A DNA stretch of 18,862 bases from JBFWWW01 sp050245975 (GTDB lineage: Bacteria; Pseudomonadota; Alphaproteobacteria; Rhizobiales; Hyphomicrobiaceae): contig JBFWWW010000060.1 in NCBI GenBank assembly GCA_050245975.1, positions 1-18,862 of the forward strand, read 5' to 3'. How positions within the stretch are numbered: position 1 is the stretch's first letter; every line of letters starts with the position of its first letter. A program made the position numbers and the translations under genes. Below the pieces are notes generated by a model that did not search any database, was not told where the DNA came from, and saw nothing but the letters and a program-made list of their open reading frames with translations. Shown one piece after another: positions 6,365 through 14,247 of this stretch.

Positions 6365-7278
6365 TCGAAGGACGCGAGCTTCGCGGCGCGCAGCGTATGC
6401 TGTCGGAAGGGGGGGATGCCGACCTTGATGCTCACAATGCGCGTGACAGCGGGTGCGCGGCCCATGCGCCTGATCCCAAGCCCGTCGATGGACTGTCCGA
6501 CGCCCTGATCGAGGCGCGTCAGATCGCGATATCCCGACGCGGCAAGGATATTCTGACCGGCGTCGATCTCGCCATAGGCCGGGGAGAAATCGTGACCCTG
6601 ATCGGTCCGAACGGGGCCGGGAAGACGACGCTGGTCCGCGTGCTGCTCGGACTGGAAAAGCCTGACCGCGGCACGGTCCTTCGCAAGCCGGGCCTCGAGA
6701 TCGGCTACGTCCCGCAGCGTTTCGACGTCGATGCAGCGATCCCGCTCACCGTGGCTCGCTTCATCGCGCTCGGGGGCCGTGGCGACCCGGACGCGATGCA
6801 TGCGACCCTCGAAGAGGTGGGCGCGCGAGGTCTCATGGACCGGCAGTACTCGGAGCTGTCGGGCGGCGAGCTGCAGCGCGTCCTGCTGGCGCGCGCCCTG
6901 TTGCGCAATCCCGACCTGCTGGTGTTGGACGAACCCGTGCGCGGTGTCGACTACGCGGGGGAGGCAGGTCTCTACAAGCTCATCGGCCGCCTGCGGACGG
7001 AACGCAACCTCGGCATCCTTCTCGTGTCGCACGACCTTCACATCGTCATGGCACAAAGCGACCGCATCGTGTGCCTCAACAGCCATATCTGCTGCTCGGG
7101 GGCGCCGCAGTCCGTCGCCGAGCATCCCGAGTACCGCAAGCTCTTCGGCAGCGGCGCCGATCGCCTTTATGCCGTTTACCAGCATCATCACGACCATGAG
7201 CATGATCTGTCCGGGGCGCCGCTCGCCCACATGAGCCGCGCAGGCGAAAGCAAGCCACGGGGCGGCTCCGATGCCTGA
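6361..7278 (+). CDS. znuC: Zinc ABC transporter ATP-binding protein ZnuC
   Basis: This is the 305-residue ATPase subunit of the zinc importer, acting at the inner membrane with ZnuB. Walker A is GPNGAGKT (82-89), the Q-loop is Q119 in GYVPQR, the signature is LSGGE (166-170), Walker B is LLVLDEP (186-192), and the H-loop is H224 in VSHDLH. The C-terminal cluster HHHDHEHD (275-282) is typical of ZnuC and may bind zinc. The chosen ATG overlaps the zur stop as ATGA, implying translational coupling. It leaves an unusual N-terminal extension of about 48 residues before the ABC domain (EARQIAISRRG). ATG at 6397 is an alternative in-frame start, and neither start has a strong ribosome site. The last 8 nt overlap znuB. 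Confidence 0.92.
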   Translation: MIEGRELRGAQRMLSEGGDADLDAHNARDSGCAAHAPDPKPVDGLSDALIEARQIAISRRGKDILTGVDLAIGRGEIVTLIGPNGAGKTTLVRVLLGLEKPDRGTVLRKPGLEIGYVPQRFDVDAAIPLTVARFIALGGRGDPDAMHATLEEVGARGLMDRQYSELSGGELQRVLLARALLRNPDLLVLDEPVRGVDYAGEAGLYKLIGRLRTERNLGILLVSHDLHIVMAQSDRIVCLNSHICCSGAPQSVAEHPEYRKLFGSGADRLYAVYQHHHDHEHDLSGAPLAHMSRAGESKPRGGSDA

Positions 7279-8068
7279 GGCGTTCCTGCTCAGGTCGCTG
7301 TTCGCCGGCCTCGGGCTTTCGCTCGTTGCCGCGCCGTTCGGCTGTTTTATCGTCTGGCGGCGGATGGCTTATTTCGGCGAGACCGTCGCGCAGGCGGGCC
7401 TGCTGGGCGTGGCGCTGGGCCTGCTGCTGCAGGTGGACATGACGGCCAGCATCGTCGCGGTGACCATCCTGGTGGCGCTCGCGCTGCTGGCCCTGAGCCG
7501 GCAAAGCATCATTCCGTTCGACTCGCTGCTCGGCCTGATCGCGCACTCGGCACTTGCGGCCGGCGTCATAGCTGCATCGTTGCTGCGCGGCCCCCAGTTC
7601 GACCTCATGTCGTTTCTGTTCGGCGACATCTTCGCCATCACCACCGGCGATCTCGTATGGATCTATGCGGGCGGCATGCTGGCGCTCGCCACCTTGTTCT
7701 GGATATGGCAGCCGCTGCTGGCGCTGTCGGTGCACGAGGATCTCGCGGCTGCAGAGGGCATCGCGCGACAGCGGACAAAGACTGTGTTCGTCCTGTTGCT
7801 CGCGTTTGTCGTTGCGGTCGCCATGAAGATCGTGGGCGTGCTGTTGACCATCGCCTTCCTCATCATGCCGGCCGCAGCCTCGCGCCCGTTTTCGGAGACG
7901 CCGGAGCAGATGGCCGTGATTGCATCGATCTTTGCCATGCTGGCGGTTGTGATCGGCCTCTTCATATCCGTGGCGCTCGATACGCCGGGCGGTCCATCCA
8001 TTGTGCTGGTACTGGCAGGTCTGTTCGTCATGGCGATGATACCCGTGGCTGCGAGGGCGAGGCGATGA
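7271..8068 (+). CDS. znuB: Zinc ABC transporter permease ZnuB
   Basis: The product has 265 residues and is almost entirely hydrophobic, with about seven or eight membrane helices, as in ABC-3 family permeases. Family features include the N-terminal GLGLSLVAAPFGCFIVWRRM and the block YFGETVAQAGLLGVALG after it. Near residues 183-205 it has MKIVGVLLTIAFLIMPAAAS, the conserved substrate-path and coupling region. It forms the membrane channel for zinc, driven by ZnuC. Its start overlaps the end of znuC by 8 nt and its stop overlaps the ispG start (ATGA), so the four genes zur-znuC-znuB-ispG are translated from one message. A manganese or iron ABC-3 permease is the alternative; the zur neighbour argues for zinc. 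Confidence 0.92.
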   Translation: MPEAFLLRSLFAGLGLSLVAAPFGCFIVWRRMAYFGETVAQAGLLGVALGLLLQVDMTASIVAVTILVALALLALSRQSIIPFDSLLGLIAHSALAAGVIAASLLRGPQFDLMSFLFGDIFAITTGDLVWIYAGGMLALATLFWIWQPLLALSVHEDLAAAEGIARQRTKTVFVLLLAFVVAVAMKIVGVLLTIAFLIMPAAASRPFSETPEQMAVIASIFAMLAVVIGLFISVALDTPGGPSIVLVLAGLFVMAMIPVAARARR

Positions 8069-9300
8069 TCGGGCCGAACAAGCGCCGGACGTCGACGCCG
8101 GTCAATGTCGGTGGCGTCATCGTCGGCGGCGATGCGCCGGTCGTGGTGCAGTCGATGACCAACACCGACACTGCCGACATCGGCGCAACGGCCCAGCAGG
8201 TGGCCGCACTGGCTCGCGCAGGGTCCGAACTGGTGCGCATCACCGTCGACCGCGACGAGGCGGCGAAGGCCGTCCCGCACATCAGGGACCGGCTGCGCAA
8301 CATGGGACTTGCTGTCCCGCTGGTCGGCGATTTCCACTACAACGGTCACACGCTGCTGACCGACAATCCCGCCTGCGCAACGGCGCTCGACAAGTATCGC
8401 ATCAATCCCGGCAACGTCGGCTTCAAGGACAAGAAGGACCGCCAGTTTTCGGCCATCATCGACCTCGCGCTGCGGCACGGGAAGCCGGTGCGGATCGGTG
8501 TCAACTGGGGCTCGCTCGATGGGGAGCTTCTGACGCACCTCATGGACGAGAACGCCCGGTCGGCCGAGCCTCTCGATGCGCGAGCGGTGACGCACGAGGC
8601 CATCGTGCAATCGGCGTTGCTGTCGGCGGCGCGAGCCGAGGAGCTCGGCCTCGGCGCCGACCGGATCATCATCTCCGCCAAGGTCTCGGCCGTTCAGGAC
8701 CTCGTCAGCGTGTACCGGATGCTGGCCGACCGGTGCCGGTACGCGCTGCATCTGGGCCTGACCGAGGCCGGCATGGGCTCGAAGGGCATCGTGGCCTCGA
8801 CCGCGGGCATGAGCATCCTGCTGCAGGCGGGCATCGGCGATACCGTGCGGGTGTCCCTGACGCCGGAGCCCGGCGGGGATCGCACGCTCGAGGTACGGGT
8901 CGCGCAGGAGATGCTGCAGACCATGGGCTTGCGCTCGTTCATGCCGGTGGTGGCCGCGTGCCCGGGCTGCGGACGCACGACGTCCACGGTCTTCCAGGAA
9001 CTGGCACGTGATGTCCAGGATATGATCCGCGACCGCATGCCGGTCTGGAAGACGCAGTATCCGGGCGTCGAAACCCTCAATCTGGCGGTCATGGGCTGCA
9101 TCGTGAACGGGCCCGGCGAATCGAAGCACGCCGATATCGGAATCTCCCTGCCGGGTACCGGAGAGATGCCGGCTGCGCCGGTCTTCATCGACGGCAAGAA
9201 GGCGATGACCCTGCGCGGCCCGCGCATCGCCCAGGAGTTCAAGATCGTCGTCGAGGACTATATCGAGCGGCGCTTCGGCGTGGGGCAGAAGCGCGCCTGA
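8065..9300 (+). CDS. ispG: 4-hydroxy-3-methylbut-2-en-1-yl diphosphate synthase (IspG/GcpE)
   Basis: The 411-residue enzyme carries out the penultimate step of the MEP pathway, reducing methylerythritol cyclodiphosphate to HMBPP with a [4Fe-4S] cluster. The TIM-barrel part runs from the N-terminus through VQSMTNTDTADI, GDFHYN, RINPGN, IGVNWGSLD and LGLTEAG. The cluster ligands are C299 and C302 in ACPGCGRT, C345 in MGCIVNGPGE and E352. The length matches the usual two-domain bacterial enzyme. The start ATG overlaps the znuB stop and has GAGGG at 8053-8057. No dxs, dxr or ispH gene is seen nearby. Only ispA follows, tail-to-tail 9 bp away. Its place in a zinc operon means its expression may follow zinc status unless it has its own promoter. 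Confidence 0.96.
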   Translation: MIGPNKRRTSTPVNVGGVIVGGDAPVVVQSMTNTDTADIGATAQQVAALARAGSELVRITVDRDEAAKAVPHIRDRLRNMGLAVPLVGDFHYNGHTLLTDNPACATALDKYRINPGNVGFKDKKDRQFSAIIDLALRHGKPVRIGVNWGSLDGELLTHLMDENARSAEPLDARAVTHEAIVQSALLSAARAEELGLGADRIIISAKVSAVQDLVSVYRMLADRCRYALHLGLTEAGMGSKGIVASTAGMSILLQAGIGDTVRVSLTPEPGGDRTLEVRVAQEMLQTMGLRSFMPVVAACPGCGRTTSTVFQELARDVQDMIRDRMPVWKTQYPGVETLNLAVMGCIVNGPGESKHADIGISLPGTGEMPAAPVFIDGKKAMTLRGPRIAQEFKIVVEDYIERRFGVGQKRA

Positions 9301-9309
9301 CACGCGCCG

Positions 9310-10203
9310 TCAGTTGTCCCGCCAGACCAGAAACGCGACGGCCTCCCGCAGGACCTGTGCCCTGGCGCCGAAAAGATCGAGCGCGGACAGCGCATCGACC
9401 TGCGCCTTGCCAAGCTTGTCGCGTGCGGCGGGCTCACCCAGCAACGATACGAGAGTCGCTTTGCGGGCGTCGGCGTCTTTCCCGACGGCCTTGCCCGCCT
9501 TCTCCGGCGTGCCCGCGACGTCGAGCAGATCGTCGGTGATCTGGAACATGAGCCCCAGCCGATCGCCGAAGCGCGCAAGAGCCTGGCGTTCCGCCGCGCC
9601 GGCACGGCCGAGGATTGCACCGGCCTCGCAGGCAAACCGGATGAGAGCTCCGGTCTTCATCGCCTGCAGGTGAAGGACGTCGGCGACGGTGGGATGCGCC
9701 GGCTCGCCGAGCTTGCTGGCGGCAAGATCGAGACACTGGCCGCCGACCATGCCGGCGGGACCCGCCGCCTGCGCCAGAGCAAGCGCCAGTTCGGCGCGCA
9801 CCGCCGCATCGGGATGGGTGTCGGGACGCGCCAGGATCTCGAAAGCCAGCGTCAGGAGCCCGTCGCCTGCCAGGATCGCGGTCCAGTCGTCGAAGGCCCG
9901 GTGAACCGTGGGCCGGCCGCGCCGCAGGTCGTCATTGTCCATGGCCGGCAGGTCGTCGTGGATGAGGGAATAGCAGTGCACGCACTCGAGCGCGCCGGCG
10001 GCGGCAATCGCGGCGTCGGCCGGCACGTCGAACAGTGCCGCGGATTCGAGGACGAGAAACGGGCGAAACCGCTTGCCACCGGCCAGTGACCCGTGCCGCA
10101 TGGCTGATACAAGCCGGCGCGGACCCGCCTGGTCCGTCAGCAGCCGGTCGAGCCATTCCTCGGTCAGTCCGGCGGCTGCGGAGAGCTTTTGCGCGAAATC
10201 CAT
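9310..10203 (-). CDS. ispA: Farnesyl diphosphate synthase (polyprenyl synthetase family)
   Basis: The cytoplasmic 297-residue prenyltransferase has both aspartate-rich motifs: DDLPAMD (83-89) and DDLLD (224-228). GGKRFRPFL (42-50) binds pyrophosphate. The first motif has the two-residue insertion, and an aromatic residue (Y78) sits five positions before it. In bacterial type enzymes these two features stop chain growth at C15, so the product should be farnesyl diphosphate. Geranylgeranyl synthase is less likely. The start at 10203 is firm because an in-frame TAG lies 12 nt further upstream, although the ribosome site is weak. No xseB or dxs partner lies next to it, unlike the usual xseB-ispA-dxs order. 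It is divergent from mtgA across 121 bp. Confidence 0.92.
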   Translation of the reverse strand: MDFAQKLSAAAGLTEEWLDRLLTDQAGPRRLVSAMRHGSLAGGKRFRPFLVLESAALFDVPADAAIAAAGALECVHCYSLIHDDLPAMDNDDLRRGRPTVHRAFDDWTAILAGDGLLTLAFEILARPDTHPDAAVRAELALALAQAAGPAGMVGGQCLDLAASKLGEPAHPTVADVLHLQAMKTGALIRFACEAGAILGRAGAAERQALARFGDRLGLMFQITDDLLDVAGTPEKAGKAVGKDADARKATLVSLLGEPAARDKLGKAQVDALSALDLFGARAQVLREAVAFLVWRDN

Positions 10204-10324
10204 GCCGATCCCATGCTACGGGTATCCGCCGTTGTCCAGCGTTCGGATCCATGCCTCTGCGCCGCCAAGATTTATCGCTCCCGTACGCCGGCTTCTGCCG
10301 CGACCGCCCCTGCGCGGGGGACTG

Positions 10325-11182
10325 ATGACGACCTACCCAGACCAACCCGACGCTCCCGGCGAGCATCTGCGGCCACCCGGTGGACTGGACAGCCAGCGTC
10401 CCGGCCCGTTCGAGGTCACTGGGCCGACGCGCACGGAGCATCAGCCGGCTGTGGCTCCCCTGCACGTAGCGGCGCGCACCGGCCGTTGGCCGGCGGTCGC
10501 CAAGCGTGTGGCTCTCGGACTGGCCATGGCGGCGGCTCTGGTCCTGCTGGTCTGGCTGGCGCTGATTGTCGTCTACCGCTTCGTCGACCCGCCGGCATCT
10601 ACGCTGATGCTCGCGGAGCGCCTGCAGGGTGGGCGCGTCGTTCAGGACTGGCAGCCCCTGGCACGCATATCTCCCAATCTCATGCGGGCCGTGGTCATGT
10701 CCGAGGACGCCCGCTTCTGCAGCCACCACGGCGTGGACTGGGACGAGATCGGCAATGTCATCGAGCAGGCCGGCGACGGCCCGCTGCGCGGCGGCAGCAC
10801 CATTTCCATGCAGGTGGCCAAGAATCTCTTTCTCTGGTCGTCGAAAAGCTACGTGCGCAAAGCGATCGAGATCCCGCTGACCCTCGTCATGGAGGTGGCG
10901 TGGCCGAAGGCGCGCATCCTGGAGATCTACCTGAACGTCGCCGAATGGGGACCCGGGACCTTCGGCGCGGAAGCGGCCGCCCGCCGCTATTTCCGCAAGC
11001 CCGCCTCGCGGCTTACGGAGTATGAGGCGGCCCTGCTGGCGGTCGTCCTGCCCAACCCCATCGCGCGCAATGCAGGCGCTCCGGGGCCGGGAACCCGGCG
11101 CCTCGCCCAGCGGTTGCTGTTGCGCATGCGCGGATCGGGCCCCTATGTCGGTTGTCTGCCGCTGCGGCGCTCGCTCTACTAG
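10325..11182 (+). CDS. mtgA: Monofunctional peptidoglycan glycosyltransferase MtgA
   Basis: The product has 285 residues. A Pro-rich cytoplasmic N-terminus of about 60 residues precedes one membrane anchor (about 61-83). The periplasmic GT51 domain follows. The catalytic glutamate is E127 in SEDARFCSHHG. The second conserved blocks are GGSTISMQVAKNLFL (156-170), RKAIEIPLTLVMEVAWPKAR (178-197), ILEIYLNVAEWGPGTFG (198-214, with E200) and FRKPASRLTEYEAALLAVVL. It polymerises lipid II into glycan strands and lacks a transpeptidase domain. The ATG at 10325 follows GGGGGA at about 10316-10321. The long N-terminal tail is longer than in many MtgA proteins, so a later start cannot be fully excluded, but the anchor must be included. 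Confidence 0.92.
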   Translation: MTTYPDQPDAPGEHLRPPGGLDSQRPGPFEVTGPTRTEHQPAVAPLHVAARTGRWPAVAKRVALGLAMAAALVLLVWLALIVVYRFVDPPASTLMLAERLQGGRVVQDWQPLARISPNLMRAVVMSEDARFCSHHGVDWDEIGNVIEQAGDGPLRGGSTISMQVAKNLFLWSSKSYVRKAIEIPLTLVMEVAWPKARILEIYLNVAEWGPGTFGAEAAARRYFRKPASRLTEYEAALLAVVLPNPIARNAGAPGPGTRRLAQRLLLRMRGSGPYVGCLPLRRSLY

Positions 11183-11314
11183 CGCGGCGCAGTGTCTCTG
11201 GTTTTCCGCCGGGAATGCCGCTATAAGCCGCGGCAACATGCCGTTCGGGGTCGGGCTTGCGGGCCTATGGCTCCATCCCTTCCCTGGCACAATCGCAGTT
11301 TTTTGGAGGCAACA

Positions 11315-11500
11315 ATGGCCGTTCCGAGAAAGAAAACCTCTCCGATGAAGCGCGGCAGCCGCCGCTCGGCCGACGCCCTCAAGGCGCCGACCTATGTCGA
11401 GGACAAGAAGTCGGGCGAGCGCCGCCGTCCCCACCACATCGATCTCAAGACCGGCGAGTACAGGGGTCGCCAGATCCTGCCCGCCAAGTCGGACGTCTGA
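11315..11500 (+). CDS. rpmF: 50S ribosomal protein L32
   Basis: The 61-residue basic protein begins MAVPRKKTSPMKRGSRRSAD and continues with APTYVEDKKSGERRRPHHID and KTGEYRGRQILP, the alphaproteobacterial L32 pattern. It has no cysteines, so it is the zinc-independent form. L32 sits in the large ribosomal subunit near the peptidyl transferase region. The ribosome site GGAGG (11305-11309) lies 5 nt before the ATG and fixes the start. It follows mtgA by 132 bp, enough for its own promoter; a TATAAG at 11222-11227 is a possible -10. The Cys-free form fits cells that face zinc limitation, but it is common in the class and need not relate to the zinc operon upstream. Confidence 0.95.
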   Translation: MAVPRKKTSPMKRGSRRSADALKAPTYVEDKKSGERRRPHHIDLKTGEYRGRQILPAKSDV

Positions 11501-11541
11501 TCTTCGGATGCTTGAGTTTCCGGACGCTTTGGCTCGATAGT

Positions 11542-11563
11542 GGCTTGGACTGATCGCCAAGCC
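11542..11563. repeat. Inverted repeat downstream of rpmF
   Basis: GGCTTGG (11542-11548) and CCAAGCC (11557-11563) form a perfect 7-bp stem with an 8-nt loop, 41 nt after rpmF. No T-tract follows, so it is not a typical intrinsic terminator. It could be an RNA-stabilising stem or an operator for the gene at 11660. Confidence 0.35.
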
Positions 11564-11659
11564 TACAGGCCGAGGTTCGCTCCGGCCGGATTATCGTCAC
11601 TGCCGTCAGTCTTGCCGGACGGCGACGCGCAGAACTCGCGACCGTAAGGGAGATGAGGA

Positions 11660-12085
11660 ATGTCCATCAGGGCGCTGCCGCTTATCATCATCGCGTTCAT
11701 CTTCTACAACGTCGTCGTGTTCCTTGGCGGCAATTCGCCTCCCGACCAGATCCTTGCGACCAAGATTTTCGAAGTGCCGATGCTGCATCGCGACCCGACC
11801 GCGCGCTGGGTCTTCACCTGGGGCGACCTCATCATCCTGATGACGATGCTGCTGCTGTTCGTCGAGCTTTTGAAATCGACCTACACGTCTGCGGCGTCGC
11901 TGCTCGACCACGGCTTCTCGATGCTGGTCTTCATTGCCAGCCTGATCGAGTTCCTGATGGTCAAGCAGGCAACGAGCTCGGTCTTCTTCTTCATCATGAT
12001 CGCGTGTCTGATCGACGTCGTGGCCGGCTATACCATCGGCATCCGCGTTGCGCGGCGCGATTTGAGCATCGGCGCCGACCTCTGA
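11660..12085 (+). CDS. Uncharacterised four-helix membrane protein
   Basis: I do not recognise the family. The 141-residue product has four hydrophobic segments near residues 6-23, 55-72, 87-101 and 107-127. A loop of about 30 residues between the first two contains NSPPDQILATKIFEVPML. The loop after segment 1 and the RW/WGD residues near 49-56 suggest an interface region; the C-terminus is short and charged (RVARRDLSIGADL). The start ATG is supported by GGGAG at 11648-11652, 7 nt upstream. It lies between rpmF and phaR with no operon partner, and its 3' end faces phaR across a terminator hairpin. Small membrane proteins of this layout are common near phaR in related bacteria, as I recall, but I cannot assign a function. 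Confidence 0.85.
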   Translation: MSIRALPLIIIAFIFYNVVVFLGGNSPPDQILATKIFEVPMLHRDPTARWVFTWGDLIILMTMLLLFVELLKSTYTSAASLLDHGFSMLVFIASLIEFLMVKQATSSVFFFIMIACLIDVVAGYTIGIRVARRDLSIGADL

Positions 12086-12108
12086 CGATTGCTAGCCTCT
12101 GGGAAACG

Positions 12109-12143
12109 AAAAGGCCGCCGAGCGGGATCCGCGCGGCGGCCTT
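12109..12143 (-). terminator. Intrinsic terminator downstream of phaR
   Basis: AAGGCCGCCG (12111-12120) pairs with CGGCGGCCTT (12134-12143), and inside it GCGG pairs with CCGC (12122-12125 and 12129-12132). On the minus strand the stem is followed by TTTTCGTTT, so it mainly terminates phaR. On the plus strand only a short T stretch follows, so termination of the upstream membrane-protein gene would be weaker. Confidence 0.8.
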
Positions 12144-12171
12144 GATGCGTCGGCGGTCGGCGAGGCCGACC

Positions 12172-12804
12172 TCAGCTCTTGTCCTGCGTCAGTTTCTCGA
12201 GCTTGGCCTGCATGGCCTTGAGCTCCGCCTTGAGTTCGGCGAGCTCGGCCGATTTGCTCTCGGCAGCGGGCTCGGTCGCCTTGGGGGCGGATTCCTCGGG
12301 CTTGGACGCACCCGACTTGATCCCCTGGAAGGGTGAGAACATGGCCATGGCCTGCTCGAACATGGCGAGGTTCTTGCGCGCCTGCTCCTGGTAGGCATCG
12401 AGAGCGCCTTGCGGGGTGAACGCCCCGGCGAACCGCTGCCGGAAGCGCTCCTGCTCCTTGGCAAGCGTTTCAAGGCTGGCCTGCAGGTAGCTCGGCACGA
12501 ACTTTTCGACGCTGTCGCCGTAGAAGCGGATCAGCTGGCGCAGGAACGGAATGGGCAGCAGCGTCTGCCCGGCGCCCGTCCGGCTCTCCTGCTCAACGAT
12601 GATCTGGGTCAGGACCGAATGCGTCAGGTCGTCGCCGGTCTTGGCGTCGAAGACCACGAAATCGCGACCGGAGCGCACCATGGTCGCCAGGTCGTCGAGC
12701 GTCACGTACGTGCTGGTTTCAGTATTGTAGAGCCGACGGTTGGCATACTTCTTGATGACAACCGGCTCTTTTTTGTCCGTCGATTGATCGCTCTTGTTGA
12801 GCAT
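12172..12804 (-). CDS. phaR: Polyhydroxyalkanoate synthesis repressor PhaR
   Basis: The 210-residue regulator has the diagnostic N-terminal block VIKKYANRRLYNTETSTYVT (about 16-35) followed by LDDLATMVRSGRDFVVFDAKTGDDLT. This is the DNA-binding PHB accumulation regulatory domain. The central PHB-binding-type domain runs about 80-125 (LLPIPFLRQLIRFYGDSVEKFVPSYLQ). The C-terminus is Ala/Pro-rich and ends in a short heptad helix (186-207) suited to oligomerisation. PhaR represses phasin and synthesis genes and is released by binding PHB granules. It is transcribed divergently from phaA, so the 231-bp gap is a natural place for its operator. An in-frame TAA 15 nt upstream fixes the start, although its ribosome site (GGCAGGA directly before ATG) is crowded. 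Confidence 0.94.
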   Translation of the reverse strand: MLNKSDQSTDKKEPVVIKKYANRRLYNTETSTYVTLDDLATMVRSGRDFVVFDAKTGDDLTHSVLTQIIVEQESRTGAGQTLLPIPFLRQLIRFYGDSVEKFVPSYLQASLETLAKEQERFRQRFAGAFTPQGALDAYQEQARKNLAMFEQAMAMFSPFQGIKSGASKPEESAPKATEPAAESKSAELAELKAELKAMQAKLEKLTQDKS

Positions 12805-12909
12805 TCCTGCCGCCCGAAATTACTGGCCGTGCCCGGACCGTTGCCCAGAACGTTAGCATGGGCGCAGCTTGAGAAACCAGTCCGAAAAAGAGTGAATGCT
12901 TTCTGACGT

Positions 12910-12943
12910 TGCAATTGCACTCCAAAACAGCTCTGCTTATCGT
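12910..12943 (+). promoter_or_regulatory. Candidate PhaR operator and phaA promoter
   Basis: TGCAATTGCA (12910-12919) is a perfect 10-bp palindrome with two TTGC/TGCA elements. PhaR proteins are reported to bind TGC-containing repeats, so this is a reasonable operator. A weak -35 TTGCAC (12915-12920) overlaps the palindrome and a weak -10 TATCGT (12938-12943) lies 17 nt downstream. Binding would therefore block a phaA promoter. Both hexamers are poor matches. Confidence 0.4.
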
Positions 12944-13035
12944 CATGAGGGATATTGAGCTTTATTGCCCCGGCGGCCCCGCGCCATCGCCCTGGCTGCG
13001 TCTCGACCGCCGGCGGCCTGCATCAGGAGAGCTGA

Positions 13036-14223
13036 ATGGATAAGGATCAGGAAACGATCGTCATTGCGTCCGCGGTTCGCACGCCGGTGGGTTCGTTCAA
13101 CGGCGCCCTCTCGACTCTGCCGGCGCACGATCTCGGCAAGATCGCCATCTCGGAAGCCCTGAAGCGGGCCAACGTCGAGCCCGGCGATGTCTCCGAGGTG
13201 ATCATGGGGCAGATCCTGTCTGCCGGCGCGGGCCAGAACCCGGCGCGTCAGGCGTCGATCGGAGCGGGGATTCCCGTGGATGCGCCGGCCTGGGGCATGA
13301 ACCAGCTCTGCGGCTCGGGCCTGCGCGCGGTCGCCCTGGGCGCGCAGCAGATCCAGCTCGGCTCGTCGAAGATCGTCGTTGCCGGCGGCCAGGAGAGCAT
13401 GAGCCAGGCGCCGCACTGCTCGCACCTGCGCGAGGGCACGAAGATGGGCGACACCAAGTTCATCGACACGATGATCAAGGATGGCCTGTGGGACGCTTTC
13501 AACGGCTATCACATGGGCAACACGGCCGAGAACGTTGCCCGCCAGTGGCAGATCACGCGCGAGGAGCAGGACCGCTTCGCCGTCGCGTCGCAGAACAAGG
13601 CCGAGGCGGCGCGCAAGGCCGGCAAGTTCAAGGACGAGATCGCTCCGGTGACCATCAAGACCCGCAAGGGCGAGGTCACGGTCGACCAGGATGAGTACAT
13701 CAAGGACGGCGTGACCTATGAGTCGATCGCAAAGCTCCGGCCGGCCTTCGAGAAGGAGGGCTCGGTCACGGCGGCCAATGCGAGCGGCATCAACGACGGA
13801 GCGGCCGCGGTCGTCCTGATGACGGAAGCGGAAGCCAAAAAGCGGGGGATCAAGCCGCTGGCCAGGATCGTGTCCTGGGCCCATGCCGGCGTCGACCCCT
13901 CGATCATGGGGACCGGGCCCATTCCGGCCTCGAAGAAGGCGCTGGAGAAGGCCGGCTGGACCGTGAAGGACCTCGACCTGATCGAGGCCAACGAAGCCTT
14001 TGCGGCGCAGGCCTGCGCCGTGAACAAGGGCCTCGGCTGGGATACCGATAAGGTCAACGTGAACGGCGGTGCGATCGCGATCGGCCATCCGATCGGCGCA
14101 TCGGGCGCCCGGGTGCTCACGACCCTCCTGCACGAGATGAAGCGGCGCAATGCTCACAAGGGGCTGGCGACGCTGTGCATCGGCGGCGGCATGGGAGTGG
14201 CGATGTGCGTCGAACGCGACTGA
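13036..14223 (+). CDS. phaA: Acetyl-CoA acetyltransferase (beta-ketothiolase) PhaA
   Basis: The 395-residue thiolase condenses two acetyl-CoA into acetoacetyl-CoA, the first step of PHB synthesis. The acyl-accepting cysteine is C92 in NQLCGSGLRAV. The other active-site elements are NEAF (319-322), H351 in IGHPIGASGAR and C381 in LCIGGGMGVAM. The length is normal and no gaps are visible. The start is set by AGGAGA (13025-13030), 5 nt before ATG. It is divergent from phaR, and phaB lies 101 bp downstream but behind an intrinsic terminator. The gene context (phaR, phaB) argues for a biosynthetic role over a beta-oxidation thiolase. Confidence 0.95.
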   Translation: MDKDQETIVIASAVRTPVGSFNGALSTLPAHDLGKIAISEALKRANVEPGDVSEVIMGQILSAGAGQNPARQASIGAGIPVDAPAWGMNQLCGSGLRAVALGAQQIQLGSSKIVVAGGQESMSQAPHCSHLREGTKMGDTKFIDTMIKDGLWDAFNGYHMGNTAENVARQWQITREEQDRFAVASQNKAEAARKAGKFKDEIAPVTIKTRKGEVTVDQDEYIKDGVTYESIAKLRPAFEKEGSVTAANASGINDGAAAVVLMTEAEAKKRGIKPLARIVSWAHAGVDPSIMGTGPIPASKKALEKAGWTVKDLDLIEANEAFAAQACAVNKGLGWDTDKVNVNGGAIAIGHPIGASGARVLTTLLHEMKRRNAHKGLATLCIGGGMGVAMCVERD

Positions 14224-14247
14224 CGCCGCCTCCATTCTGATTAATAT

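Noticed and set aside
7663..9303. 546-codon frame antisense to znuB and ispG
   Set aside because: It lies opposite two clearly recognised genes; its composition is Arg/His/Asp-rich with no motif. The same applies to the long antisense frames at 9932-11560, 12943-14235 and 16462-17916.
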